Assembly: GCA_036556805.1 (NCBI GenBank)
Contig: DATBIS010000064.1
Location: 1 to 24,620 of the forward strand
From: DATBIS01 sp036556805
GTDB taxonomy: Bacteria > Actinomycetota > UBA4738 > HRBIN12
Direction: 5' to 3'
Length of the DNA: 24,620 nt
Position numbers and translations under genes: made by a program. Below are positions 6,895 through 15,478 of this stretch, one piece after another (position 1 is the first letter of the stretch; every line of letters starts with the position of its first letter). Under the pieces are notes generated by a model. It had not been told where the DNA came from and did no database searches. It saw nothing but the letters and a program-made list of their open reading frames with translations.

Positions 6895-6917
6895 TCTACC
6901 GCCGCGTACCCTAGCGT
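6888..6917 (+). promoter_or_regulatory. Candidate promoter of the ABC importer operon
   Basis: TTGACA (6888-6893) and TAGCGT (6912-6917) are 18 bases apart. They lie 32 bases before ATG 6950, with purine-rich stretches between that could serve as a ribosome site. Confidence 0.55.
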
Positions 6918-6949
6918 CCTGCGAGGGGACCGGACGGCGGGGGCACGCG

Positions 6950-8074
6950 ATGAAACGGCGATTGATGAGGAACCTAGCGCTCGCGGTCGCGCTCGTCCTG
7001 ATCGCCGGCGCGTGCGGCGGAAGCGCCGCGAGCCAGCCCTCGACGTCGGGGACCTCGAGCGGTTCACAGGGCCCGGTCGACCCCGCGTCGATCTCGGGCA
7101 CGATCCGTCTGCTCTCCTATTCGGACGGATTCGACCCCGGCTACCTCGCGGACTTCGAGGCGACGTATCCGAACGTCAAGATCGAGACCTCCTCGATGGG
7201 TTCGAACGAGGAGGCGATCGCGAAGATCCAAGCCGGGTTCCAGGCCGACGTCGTGAACAGCTGCGTCGACGAAGCCACGCTCGAGATGGTGCAGAAGGGG
7301 ATCTACGCCCCGCTGGACCTCGGCAGGCTCGAGCACTGGGACGACCTGTTCCCGTCGATGAGGGACCTGCCCGGGGTCGTGGTCGGCGGCCAGGCGTTCA
7401 TGGTGCCCGTCGACGCCGGGACATCCGGGATCGTCTACAACGCCGACGTCGTCACCACGCCGCCCGACTCGTGGGCGGACCTCTTCGATCCGCAGTACGC
7501 GGGACGCGCCGGCATGGAGGACATCGCCGTCACGGCGCTCATGATCGCGGCGCTCACGAACGGCATCGACGACCCGATCAACATGGATTCGGCCCAGATC
7601 GAACAGATGAAGCAGTTCCTCATCGACCACAAGAGCCAGTTCCGGACGTTCTGGAAGGGCGACGCCGCGGTGAAGTCGTTGTTCAAGTCGGGCGAGATCG
7701 TGATCTCGTCGGGGTATCCCGACACCGCGAAATCCCTCACCAAGGAAGGGATCAACGCGAAGTTCGTCGTGGCGAGCGAGGGTCAGTTCCTGTGGGCGTG
7801 CGGCTACGGGATCACGCCCGACGTGGCCCCCGAGAACCTCGATGCGGCCTACGCGCTGCTGAACTACTACTCGAGCCCCGAGGCCGAGCTTTACGAGGCC
7901 GACGCCTGGAACTACCAGGTCGCGAACCAGAAGGTCCTCGAGATCGCGTCCCCCGAGCTCATCGAGCAGGCTTCCCTCGACGCGCCGTTCAACCTCGAGA
8001 ACGCCATCCCCGCGAGCCCGCCGGCCAATCGTTCGGAGTGGGTGGCCGCGTGGACCGAGGTGAAGGCCTCCTAG
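6950..8074 (+). CDS. ABC transporter substrate-binding lipoprotein, polyamine type (PotD-like)
   Basis: A 374-residue extracellular solute-binding protein. A lipoprotein signal (MKRRLMRN, a hydrophobic stretch, then the lipobox ending AGAC) places the lipidated residue at Cys22, followed by a Ser/Gly-rich linker. The mature part has the PotD-type order: LLSYSDGFDPGYLADFEATYP near 52, a GSNEEAIAKIQAG segment, FMVPVDAGTSGIVYNAD near 147, DSWADLFDPQYAGR near 175, and a C-terminal LLNYYSSPEAE. This family binds spermidine, putrescine or related amines and amino acids; ligand residues cannot be assigned confidently. First gene of an importer operon (order D-C-B-A) under the palindromic operator; only one base separates its stop from the next start. 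ATG 6965 is an alternative start, but ATG 6950 keeps the basic n-region. Confidence 0.88.
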   Translation: MKRRLMRNLALAVALVLIAGACGGSAASQPSTSGTSSGSQGPVDPASISGTIRLLSYSDGFDPGYLADFEATYPNVKIETSSMGSNEEAIAKIQAGFQADVVNSCVDEATLEMVQKGIYAPLDLGRLEHWDDLFPSMRDLPGVVVGGQAFMVPVDAGTSGIVYNADVVTTPPDSWADLFDPQYAGRAGMEDIAVTALMIAALTNGIDDPINMDSAQIEQMKQFLIDHKSQFRTFWKGDAAVKSLFKSGEIVISSGYPDTAKSLTKEGINAKFVVASEGQFLWACGYGITPDVAPENLDAAYALLNYYSSPEAELYEADAWNYQVANQKVLEIASPELIEQASLDAPFNLENAIPASPPANRSEWVAAWTEVKAS

Positions 8075-8075
8075 C

Positions 8076-8921
8076 ATGCCCACGCGAGGCTCCGCCTGGG
8101 GATGGCGGGTGTTCCTGGGCGCGGTGTATCTCTTCCTGTTCGGCCCGCTCGTCGTCCTGGTGTTGTTCAGCGTCAACGACTCCAACATCCTCGCGTTTCC
8201 CCTCGAGGGCTTCACCTTGCATTGGTACGTCGACGCCTGGCACGACGCCTTGCTGCGCGAGGCGATCCTCAACTCCGTCGTGGTCGCGTGCATCGTCGCG
8301 CCCGCGTGTCTCGTGCTCGGCACGCTCTCGGCGTTCGGGCTCACCCGATTCCGGTTCCGGGGGCGGGGTGTGATCGGCGGGCTGGTGGGCGCGCCCCTGA
8401 TCCTGCCGTGGCTCATCATCGGCATCGCGGCGCTGATGTTCTACGTGCGCTACCAGATCGACCTGTCGCTGAAGACCGTCATCGCGACGCAGGTGGTGTG
8501 CACGTTCCCACTCGTAACGGCGATCGTGTCCGCGCAGCTGTTCCGGTTCCAGCGCGTCCAGGAGGAGGCCGCGATCGACCTCGGCTGCTCGCGGATGCAG
8601 GTGCTTCGCCTCGTGATCCTGCCGCACATCGCGCCCGCGCTCGCGGCGAGCGCGATCTTCGCGTTCACCTGGTCGTTCAACAACTACGAGATCAGCGCGT
8701 TCACGATCGGGTTCCAGCAGACCTTCCCGATCTGGGTGTATTCGAGCGTTCGCAACCCCGATCACACCGCCGTGGTGAACGCGATCTCCACCGTGATCTC
8801 GGTCGTGCAGGTCGCGCTGATCTGGGCGGGCCTGCGTCTGTTGCGCTCGCGGGGCGGCGACGCGGCCGTGACGGGCATCATCGCCGAGACCGAGGCCGTG
8901 GCCGCCACGGCGAGGGCCTAG
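8076..8921 (+). CDS. ABC transporter permease, spermidine/putrescine type (PotC-like)
   Basis: A 281-residue inner-membrane permease with about six hydrophobic segments, the first at 11-32 and the last near 250-265. The EAA loop EEAAIDLG (163-170) and LPHIAPA contact the ATPase. The N-terminal FSVNDSNILAFPLEGFTLHWY segment is characteristic of PotC-type permeases, where the Trp-Tyr follows the first helix. It starts at ATG 8076, one base after the binding-protein stop, so the two are probably translationally coupled. It pairs with the next permease to form the channel. The charged C-terminal tail carries no recognised domain. Confidence 0.88.
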   Translation: MPTRGSAWGWRVFLGAVYLFLFGPLVVLVLFSVNDSNILAFPLEGFTLHWYVDAWHDALLREAILNSVVVACIVAPACLVLGTLSAFGLTRFRFRGRGVIGGLVGAPLILPWLIIGIAALMFYVRYQIDLSLKTVIATQVVCTFPLVTAIVSAQLFRFQRVQEEAAIDLGCSRMQVLRLVILPHIAPALAASAIFAFTWSFNNYEISAFTIGFQQTFPIWVYSSVRNPDHTAVVNAISTVISVVQVALIWAGLRLLRSRGGDAAVTGIIAETEAVAATARA

Positions 8922-8924
8922 CCG

Positions 8925-9803
8925 GTGGCCGCCGTCCCCGGCACGGTCGACGTGGTGTCGGCGCCCCGGCGCGCCGGACGCGCGCGGGGCGCCCTGGGGA
9001 TCCTCTCGACGCCCGTGTTCCTGCTCGTGATCCTGTTCCTGGCTCCGATGGCGATCATGGCCTCGATGAGCCTGCTGCGGTTCCCCCCGAACACCGCGAG
9101 CGGCACGACGTTCTCCCACTACACCGACGTCGTCACGAACTCCCTGAACTGGAAGATCGCCTGGACGACGTTGCAGATCGGCACGACCGCGATGGTGATC
9201 ATGCTCGCGGTCGCGATCCCGCTCGCGTACTACATGGTGTTCCGCGCGGGCAAGTGGGAGCTGTTCCTGCTCCTGTCGCTCGTGCTCGCGGACGAGCTCG
9301 CGCCCGTGGTGAAGATCTACGCGTGGCAGGTGATCTTGGGGCGCAACGGGATCGTGAACTGGCTGCTGCCCGGCCCCCCTCGATCCTGGCTGCTGTTCAG
9401 TCCGTTCGCGGTCATCCTCACGCTCGCCGCCACGTACATCACGTACACGACGATCCCGATCTACGCCGCGATGAAGGCGATCGACTCCTCGATGTTCGAG
9501 TCGGCCATCGACCTCGGCGCGGGGTGGTGGGTGCAGACCCGCCGGATCCTGATCCCGCTCGCGGCGCCCGGCATCTTCATCGCGATGATCCTCGTGTACA
9601 TCCCGATGCTCACCGACTTCGTCACCGCCGACATCGTGGGCGGCACCGGCTCCTACATGATGGGGCAGCGGGTCCGCGATCTCATTCTGGGCGCGGGCGA
9701 CTGGGGTGCCGGCTCGGCCCTCAACCTGATCCTGCTGGTGCTGTCCGTCGTCTTCTCGCTGGTCGCCTATCGGCTCGCCCGGTTGAACAGGATCCAAACG
9801 TGA
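8925..9803 (+). CDS. ABC transporter permease, spermidine/putrescine type (PotB-like)
   Basis: A 292-residue permease with a basic N-terminus (RRAGRARG) and a first membrane helix at ~27-48. The family segment for the large external loop, which differs from PotC, is at 52-80. The EAA loop is FESAIDLGAGWW (191-202) followed by RRILIPLAAPG. The GTG 8925 start is three bases after the PotC-like stop, and the end overlaps the ATPase start by four bases (GTGA), consistent with one tightly coupled operon. Substrate choice lies with the binding protein rather than here. Confidence 0.87.
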   Translation: MAAVPGTVDVVSAPRRAGRARGALGILSTPVFLLVILFLAPMAIMASMSLLRFPPNTASGTTFSHYTDVVTNSLNWKIAWTTLQIGTTAMVIMLAVAIPLAYYMVFRAGKWELFLLLSLVLADELAPVVKIYAWQVILGRNGIVNWLLPGPPRSWLLFSPFAVILTLAATYITYTTIPIYAAMKAIDSSMFESAIDLGAGWWVQTRRILIPLAAPGIFIAMILVYIPMLTDFVTADIVGGTGSYMMGQRVRDLILGAGDWGAGSALNLILLVLSVVFSLVAYRLARLNRIQT

Positions 9804-10903
9804 GCGACCGGACGGCGGACGCGGGCGAGATCGTCGTCGAGCGCGTGACGAAGCGCTTCGGCGACGTCGTCGCCGTGCGCGACGTGTCCCTCACGATTCC
9901 CGGCGGAGAGTTCTTCTCGATGCTCGGACCGAGCGGGTGCGGCAAGACCACCACCCTGCGGATGATCGCCGGCTTCGAGAGCCCCGACGAGGGGCGGATC
10001 CTCCTGCAGGGTGGCGACGTCACGCGGGTGCCCCCCGCGAAGCGGAACGTCAACATGGTGTTCCAGGCCTACGGGCTGTTTCCGCACATGACGGTGGTCG
10101 AGAACGTCGCGTTCGGGCCGAAGATCCGCAAGCTTCCCCGTGCCGAGATCGACGAGCGGGTCGCCGACGTGATCCGCACCGTCCGACTCGAAGGGCTCGA
10201 GGATCGCCGGCCGGGAGCGTTGTCCGGGGGTCAGCAGCAGCGCGTGGCGCTGGCGCGTGCGCTCGTGAACCGGCCCGCGGCGCTGCTGCTCGATGAGCCG
10301 CTCGGCGCGCTCGACCTGAAGCTCCGCAAGGAGATGCAGCTCGAGCTCAAGTCGATCCAGCAGCGGACCGCCACGACGTTCGTGTACGTCACCCACGACC
10401 AGGAAGAAGCGATGACGATGTCGGATCGCATCGCGGTGATGCGCGACGGCGTCGTCGAACAGCTCGCCACGCCGCGCGAGCTCTACCAGCGGCCCGCGAG
10501 CGCGTTCGTCGCCGGATTCATCGGAACCTCGAACCTTCTCCATCTCCGGGTCGACCGCCGCGAGGACGGCCTGGTGGTCTGCGACCTGGGCGAGGACCAG
10601 CGGCTCCTCGCCGTCGACGGGGACGGGATCTCGGGAGAGCGCATCACCGTCACCGTGCGGCCCGAGTGGATCAAGCTCACGTCGGAGGAAGCGATCGCGC
10701 GCACCTGTCGCGTGCACGGCACGGTCGTCGACGTCGTCTATCTGGGCTCGGTGACCCAGCTCATCGTGATACTCGGGACGGGCGAGCGCCTCACCGTGCA
10801 CCAGCTGAACGACCGGATCGAGGCGCAGGATCCCCGCCCGGGCGAGCGCGTGACGCTGCACTGGGCCGCCGAGCACAGCTACGTGATCGGCTCGACTCCA
10901 TGA
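9800..10903 (+). CDS. ABC transporter ATP-binding protein, polyamine type (PotA-like)
   Basis: A 367-residue cytoplasmic ATPase of the polyamine/iron/sulfate importer class. Motifs: Walker A GPSGCGKT (43-50), Q-loop VFQAYGLFPH (Gln89), signature LSGGQQQR (141-148), Walker B ALLLDEP (161-167), D-loop LGALD and H-loop His199. A C-terminal TOBE-type domain (~285-365) is present, which in this class helps regulate the transporter. The GTG 9800 start overlaps the preceding permease stop. It powers uptake of the substrate bound by the lipoprotein. All catalytic residues are intact. Confidence 0.92.
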   Translation: MSDRTADAGEIVVERVTKRFGDVVAVRDVSLTIPGGEFFSMLGPSGCGKTTTLRMIAGFESPDEGRILLQGGDVTRVPPAKRNVNMVFQAYGLFPHMTVVENVAFGPKIRKLPRAEIDERVADVIRTVRLEGLEDRRPGALSGGQQQRVALARALVNRPAALLLDEPLGALDLKLRKEMQLELKSIQQRTATTFVYVTHDQEEAMTMSDRIAVMRDGVVEQLATPRELYQRPASAFVAGFIGTSNLLHLRVDRREDGLVVCDLGEDQRLLAVDGDGISGERITVTVRPEWIKLTSEEAIARTCRVHGTVVDVVYLGSVTQLIVILGTGERLTVHQLNDRIEAQDPRPGERVTLHWAAEHSYVIGSTP

Positions 10904-10916
10904 AGGGGGAACGAGG

Positions 10917-12248
10917 GTGACCACCACGCACAGCCTCACCGCCGAGCAGATCGTGACCGACGCGAAGCGATACACGCTCTACGACTGGTCAGCGCAGTCG
11001 GCGGTGTCGCCGCTCGCGATCGACCACGCGAAGGGCGTGTACATGTACGGCACGGACGGCCGGCGATGGCTCGACTTCAGCTCGCAGCTGATGGGCGTGA
11101 ACATCGGCCACGGCGACGAGCGCGTGATCGCGGCGATCGCGCGCCAGGCCGAGCAGCTCGCGTACATCTCGCCGTTCCAGGCGTTCGAGGGCCGCGCGGT
11201 CCTCGGCCGGATGCTCGCGGATCGGTGGCCCGGTGATCTCGAGAAGACGTTCTTCACGCTCGCGGGCGCGGAGGCCAACGAGAACGCCGTGAAGATCGCG
11301 AAGCTCGTCACCGGACGGCACAAGGTGCTCGCTCGCTATCGCTCGTACCACGGGGCGACGTACGCCACGATGATGCTCACCGGTGACCCGCGCCGCTGGC
11401 CGAACGAGACCCCGCCGATGCCCGGCGTGGTGCACGTGCTCGACCCGTATCACGGGCCGGAACGAGGCTTCGACGATGCGGCAACCGCCCTCGCACTGCT
11501 CGAGGAGACGATCGAGCTTGAGGGCCCCCAGACCATCGCGGCGTTCATCCTGGAACCGGTCACCGGCACCAACGGGATCCTTATCCCGCCGGACGGGTAC
11601 CTGCAGGGCGTCCGCGAGCTCTGCTCTCGCCACGGGATCCTGATGATCGCCGACGAGGTGATGTGCGGCTGGGGACGCACGGGGGAATGGTTCGCGGTGG
11701 ACCACTGGGGAGTGGTGCCCGACCTGCTCACGACCGCGAAGGGTCTGACCTCCTCGTACGCACCGCTCGGTGCGGTCGCGATGTCTCCCGACGTGGCGAG
11801 GCACTTCGACGACCGGGTCTTCTGGGGTGGCCTCACGTACAACACGCACCCCATCGGGGTCGCGGCGGCGATCGCGGCCGTGAACGTGCTCGAGGAGGAC
11901 GACCTCGTCGGCAACGCGAAACGGCTCGATCCCGTGATGCGAGCCCATCACGAGGCGCTCGCGGCGAAGCACCCCAGCGTCGGCCGTGTTCGGAACATCG
12001 GTCTGTTCGGCATCCTCGAGCTCGTGAAGAACCGGGACACGCTCGAGCCGCTCTCACCGTTCAACCAGATGAACGAGACCATGCAGCGCGTGAACCGCTT
12101 CCTGCTCGACAACGGGCTCGCGACGTTCATCCGGTGGTGGAACGTGATGACCAACCCGCCGCTGTGCATCACCGAGGATCAGCTCGCCGAGGGATTCGAG
12201 ATCATCGACCGCGCGCTGGACATCGCCGACGCGGCCATGGAGGCCTAG
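10917..12248 (+). CDS. Class III PLP-dependent aminotransferase, taurine-pyruvate-like
   Basis: A 443-residue fold-type I aminotransferase of the omega-amino acid class. The N-terminal RYTLYDWSAQSAVSPLAI and FSSQLMGVNIGHGDERV segments resemble taurine:pyruvate aminotransferases more than beta-alanine or GABA enzymes (judged by eye). PLP residues: AGAEANE (117-123), YHGAT near 144, Asp246 in IADEVMCGWGRTG, and Lys275 in TTAKGLTSSYAPLG. It would move a terminal amino group to pyruvate or a keto acid, giving an aldehyde. It starts at GTG 10917 after a GGGGGAACGAGG purine tract, 13 bases after the ATPase stop, so it probably belongs to the importer operon and acts on the imported amine. The exact substrate is unknown. 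Confidence 0.88.
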   Translation: MTTTHSLTAEQIVTDAKRYTLYDWSAQSAVSPLAIDHAKGVYMYGTDGRRWLDFSSQLMGVNIGHGDERVIAAIARQAEQLAYISPFQAFEGRAVLGRMLADRWPGDLEKTFFTLAGAEANENAVKIAKLVTGRHKVLARYRSYHGATYATMMLTGDPRRWPNETPPMPGVVHVLDPYHGPERGFDDAATALALLEETIELEGPQTIAAFILEPVTGTNGILIPPDGYLQGVRELCSRHGILMIADEVMCGWGRTGEWFAVDHWGVVPDLLTTAKGLTSSYAPLGAVAMSPDVARHFDDRVFWGGLTYNTHPIGVAAAIAAVNVLEEDDLVGNAKRLDPVMRAHHEALAAKHPSVGRVRNIGLFGILELVKNRDTLEPLSPFNQMNETMQRVNRFLLDNGLATFIRWWNVMTNPPLCITEDQLAEGFEIIDRALDIADAAMEA

Positions 12249-13121
12249 GTGGACGAGCGTATCGGGTTCATCGGTCTGGGGATCATGGGTCGGCCGATGG
12301 CGCGCAACCTCCTCGCGGCGGGGTACGCGCTCACCGCGCACTCGCGCTCGCCGGGCCCCGTCGACGAGCTGGTGGCCGCCGGCGCCGCGCGAGCGGGCTC
12401 CCCCGCCGACGTGGCGCGCGCCTCCGACATCGTGATCACGATGCTGCCCGATACACCCGACGTCGAGTCGGTGCTGCTGGGTCCCGGCGGCGTCCACGAG
12501 GGCGCGGCCGATGGCTCGGTCGTCGTCGACATGAGCTCGATCGACCCAGGCCCGGCACGCGCGATCGCGAGGCGGTTCGCGGAGTTGGGCGTCGCGATGC
12601 TGGATGCACCCGTCTCCGGTGGGGAGCGCGGCGCGATCGACGGGACGCTGTCGATCATGGTCGGCGGCGACGCGGCCGCGTTCGAACGCACGAAGCCCGT
12701 CCTCGGCGTCCTCGGTTCCTCGGTCGTGCACGTGGGTTCGAGCGGTGCCGGCCAGGTCTGCAAGGCAGCGAATCAGCTGGTCGTCGCCGCGACGATCGAA
12801 GCCGTTGCCGAAGCCCTCGCGCTCGCCGAGCGCTCGGGGGTGGATCCGGCCAAGGTCCGCGAGGCGCTGCTCGGCGGGTTTGCCGGGTCCAAGATCCTCG
12901 ACGTGCACGGTCGCCGGATGCTGGACCGCGCGTTCGACCCGGGTTTCCGCGTTCGCCTGCATCGCAAGGACGCGCGCATCGTGATGGAGCTCGCCGCCGA
13001 GGTGGGCGCCCGCGTCCCGTCGTTCGCCGTGGTGACCGATCAGCTCCAGCAACTGGTGGACGCGGGCGGCGGCGACCTCGATCATGCCGCCCTGTTCACG
13101 CTCGTTGCCGACGGTGGATGA
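12249..13121 (+). CDS. 3-hydroxyisobutyrate dehydrogenase family; tartronate semialdehyde reductase-like
   Basis: A 290-residue beta-hydroxyacid dehydrogenase. The nucleotide loop is GFIGLGIMGRP (6-16); the substrate loop DAPVSGG (119-125) is followed by ERGAIDGTLSIMVGGD, a pattern I associate with GarR/GlxR-type tartronate semialdehyde reductases; the catalytic lysine is Lys172 in GQVCKAANQ. These enzymes interconvert a beta-hydroxy acid and its semialdehyde with NAD(P)H. Its GTG start directly abuts the aminotransferase stop (12246-12248), so the semialdehyde made by the aminotransferase is a natural substrate. Threonate, hydroxyisobutyrate or gamma-hydroxybutyrate-type substrates cannot be excluded. 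Confidence 0.85.
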   Translation: MDERIGFIGLGIMGRPMARNLLAAGYALTAHSRSPGPVDELVAAGAARAGSPADVARASDIVITMLPDTPDVESVLLGPGGVHEGAADGSVVVDMSSIDPGPARAIARRFAELGVAMLDAPVSGGERGAIDGTLSIMVGGDAAAFERTKPVLGVLGSSVVHVGSSGAGQVCKAANQLVVAATIEAVAEALALAERSGVDPAKVREALLGGFAGSKILDVHGRRMLDRAFDPGFRVRLHRKDARIVMELAAEVGARVPSFAVVTDQLQQLVDAGGGDLDHAALFTLVADGG

Positions 13122-15444
13122 CGTCACCGGCGTCCTGACCGCTCCGCCTCCCCGGTTCGAGCACGACGACGTTGTGCGGATCGCGCGGGAGGTGTTCGGC
13201 CTGGACGCCGAGGTCGAGCGCCGATTCGCCTCCGAGCGCGACCAGAACTTCCAGCTCGTGCTCGTCGGGAACGAACGCAAGGTCCTGAAGATCTCGAACG
13301 CCGGCGAGCGTGCCGACGTCCTCGACATGGAAACGCGCGCCGCCCTGCACGCGCTGGACGCCGACCCGACGCTGCCGGTCGCGCGACCGCGACCGATCGC
13401 CGCGGACCCGGATGTGTACGTGGGCGTCGTGGACGGTCGCGAGCCGGGCGTCGCGCACATGGTCCGGTTGTTCGATCACGTGGACGGCCGCGGCTCCACC
13501 GAGGGCATGGACCTGGACCTGGACGCCCTGTGGGACTACGGCGTGATGGTGGGCCGGCTGAGCGCGGCGATGCGCGGGTTCTTCCACCCGGCCGCCGGAC
13601 GCGTCCTGCTCTGGAACGTCGGGCATTGCCTCGAGCTGAGGCCGATGACGCCCGACATCGAGGACGACGGACGAAGGGCGCTGGTTCGGCGCGTGTTCGA
13701 TCGTTTCGAGTCCCACGTGCTGCCGGTGTGGCCGCGCCTTCGCGCGCAGGTGATCCACGGCGACCTCACACTGGACAACGCGCTCGTGAACGAGCGCGGG
13801 CGGATCGTCGGGATCGTCGATTTCGGCGACATGGCGCACGCCGCGGTGCTGGCCGACCCGGTCTCGGCGCTGGACTCCACCCTGTCGGTTCGGCGAGACG
13901 ACGAGCTGTTCGCGGCGGCACACGCGCTCGTGGACGGGTTCGAGTCGCGCGTGCCGCTCGAGGCTGAAGAACGCGCGCTCATCGGGGACGTTCTCACCGC
14001 CCGGCTTGCGCTGACGGTCACGATCTCGGCCTGGCGCGTGCGCCGCTACCCCGAGAACGCCGACTACATCCAGGGATGGGACCGGGCGGCGTGGAGCATG
14101 CTCGAGCAGTTCGACGAGCTGGGCTTCGACGAGACCGCCGCGCGGTTGGGCGCGCGGCCTCCCCGACCGGCGACGGCAGAGCTGATCGCGCGCCGGGACC
14201 GCGTCTTCGGCACCGCGCTGTCTCCGCTGACGTACTCCGAGCCCCTCGACCTCGTCCGCGGCGACGGCGTCTGGCTCGAGGACGTCACCGGCCGCCGTTT
14301 CCTCGACGCGTACAACAACGTGCCGGTCGCGGGGCACGCGCACCCGCGGGTCTCGGGGGCGATCGCGCGGCAGTCACGACTGCTCAACACGAACCTCCGC
14401 TACCTGCACCCGTCGGCGATCGAGCTCGCCGAACGCCTGGTCGCCTCGATGCCCACGGGGTCGGCGCTGGACACGGTGTTGTTCGTGAACGCGGGCAGCG
14501 AGGCCACCGACCTCGCCTGGCGCCTCGCCGTCGCCGCGACGGGGAACGCCGGCGGGCTCGTGACCGCGCACGCGTACCACGGGGTCACGACGATCGCGAC
14601 CGCCCTCTCGCCCGAGGAATGGCGCGGCGGCTGGACGCCCGGCTTCGTCGCTCCCTTCGCGCCGCCGGACGCCTACCGGGGCGACGGCGACGATCCGGGC
14701 ACGACGACGGCGTCGGTCGAGGCCGCGATCGCGCGGCTCGCCGAGCTCGGTTGCACGCCGGCCGCCCTGTTCCTCGACCCGCTGTTCACGAGCGACGGCA
14801 TCCTCGTCCCACCGACCGAGTCGGTGCGCGCGCTGTGCGAGCGGGTTCGGGAGGCCGGCGGCCTCGTCGTCGCCGACGAGGTGCAGGCCGGCTACGGTCG
14901 CACCGGCACGCACCTCTGGTCGTTCGCGGCGCTCGGGATGGAACCCGATCTCGTCTGCCTCGGCAAGCCGATGGGGAACGGGCACCCGATCGCCGCCGTC
15001 ATCGCGCGGCGCGAACACGTCGAGCGCCTGGGCGAGACCGCGGAGTTCTTCAGCACGTTCGGGGGCAATCCGGTGGCCGCCGAGGCCGGGCTCGCCGTGC
15101 TCGACGTCATCAGGGACCGACGCCTGATCGAGCGCGCGGCGACCGTCGGCGCACGCCTTCGCGCGGGTCTCGAGTCGCTCGCGTCGACCCACGCTCCGGT
15201 CGGCGACGTTCGCGGCGCCGGCCTGCTGCTCGGCGTCGATCTCGTGCGCGACCGCGACTCGCGCGAGCCCGATGCGGCGCTCGCCGAGCACGTGCTGGAC
15301 GGGATGCGGGATCGCGGCGTGCTGATCGGCTCGACCGGTCCCGCCGGCAACGTGCTGAAAGTTCGGCCCCCGCTCGTCATCTCGGTCGAGGAAGCCGACG
15401 TGATCGTGCGGACCCTCGACGAGACCCTCGCAGCCCTCATCTGA
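13114..15444 (+). CDS. Fusion: aminoglycoside-phosphotransferase-like kinase + class III PLP phospholyase/aminotransferase
   Basis: A 776-residue two-domain enzyme. Residues ~15-340 are an APH/choline-kinase fold with the Brenner motif HGDLTLDN (215-222) and metal-binding DFGD (236-239), as in hydroxylysine kinase-type proteins. Residues ~350-776 are a class III PLP domain: AGSEATD (460-466), YHG (488-490), Asp588 in VADEVQAGYGRTG, and Lys618 in LGKPMGNGHP. The K-x-x-GNGHP pattern is typical of ethanolamine-phosphate and phosphohydroxylysine phospholyases, not ordinary transaminases. The likely reaction is ATP phosphorylation of a hydroxyl on an amino compound, then elimination of phosphate and ammonia to leave an aldehyde; this is inferred from family knowledge. 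I chose GTG 13114, overlapping the previous stop by 8 bases; ATG 13084 would add 10 residues. Last gene of the importer operon. Confidence 0.87.
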   Translation: MDDVTGVLTAPPPRFEHDDVVRIAREVFGLDAEVERRFASERDQNFQLVLVGNERKVLKISNAGERADVLDMETRAALHALDADPTLPVARPRPIAADPDVYVGVVDGREPGVAHMVRLFDHVDGRGSTEGMDLDLDALWDYGVMVGRLSAAMRGFFHPAAGRVLLWNVGHCLELRPMTPDIEDDGRRALVRRVFDRFESHVLPVWPRLRAQVIHGDLTLDNALVNERGRIVGIVDFGDMAHAAVLADPVSALDSTLSVRRDDELFAAAHALVDGFESRVPLEAEERALIGDVLTARLALTVTISAWRVRRYPENADYIQGWDRAAWSMLEQFDELGFDETAARLGARPPRPATAELIARRDRVFGTALSPLTYSEPLDLVRGDGVWLEDVTGRRFLDAYNNVPVAGHAHPRVSGAIARQSRLLNTNLRYLHPSAIELAERLVASMPTGSALDTVLFVNAGSEATDLAWRLAVAATGNAGGLVTAHAYHGVTTIATALSPEEWRGGWTPGFVAPFAPPDAYRGDGDDPGTTTASVEAAIARLAELGCTPAALFLDPLFTSDGILVPPTESVRALCERVREAGGLVVADEVQAGYGRTGTHLWSFAALGMEPDLVCLGKPMGNGHPIAAVIARREHVERLGETAEFFSTFGGNPVAAEAGLAVLDVIRDRRLIERAATVGARLRAGLESLASTHAPVGDVRGAGLLLGVDLVRDRDSREPDAALAEHVLDGMRDRGVLIGSTGPAGNVLKVRPPLVISVEEADVIVRTLDETLAALI

Positions 15445-15478
15445 AGGCTTCCGCGCCGCCGAGCGAGGAAGGATTGAG

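Noticed and set aside
7989..9797. A 602-residue minus-strand open frame opposite the two permeases
   Set aside because: It is a low-complexity Arg/Asp/Glu/His-rich shadow in GC-rich DNA. The plus-strand permeases in this region have clear motifs, tight operon spacing and family homology.
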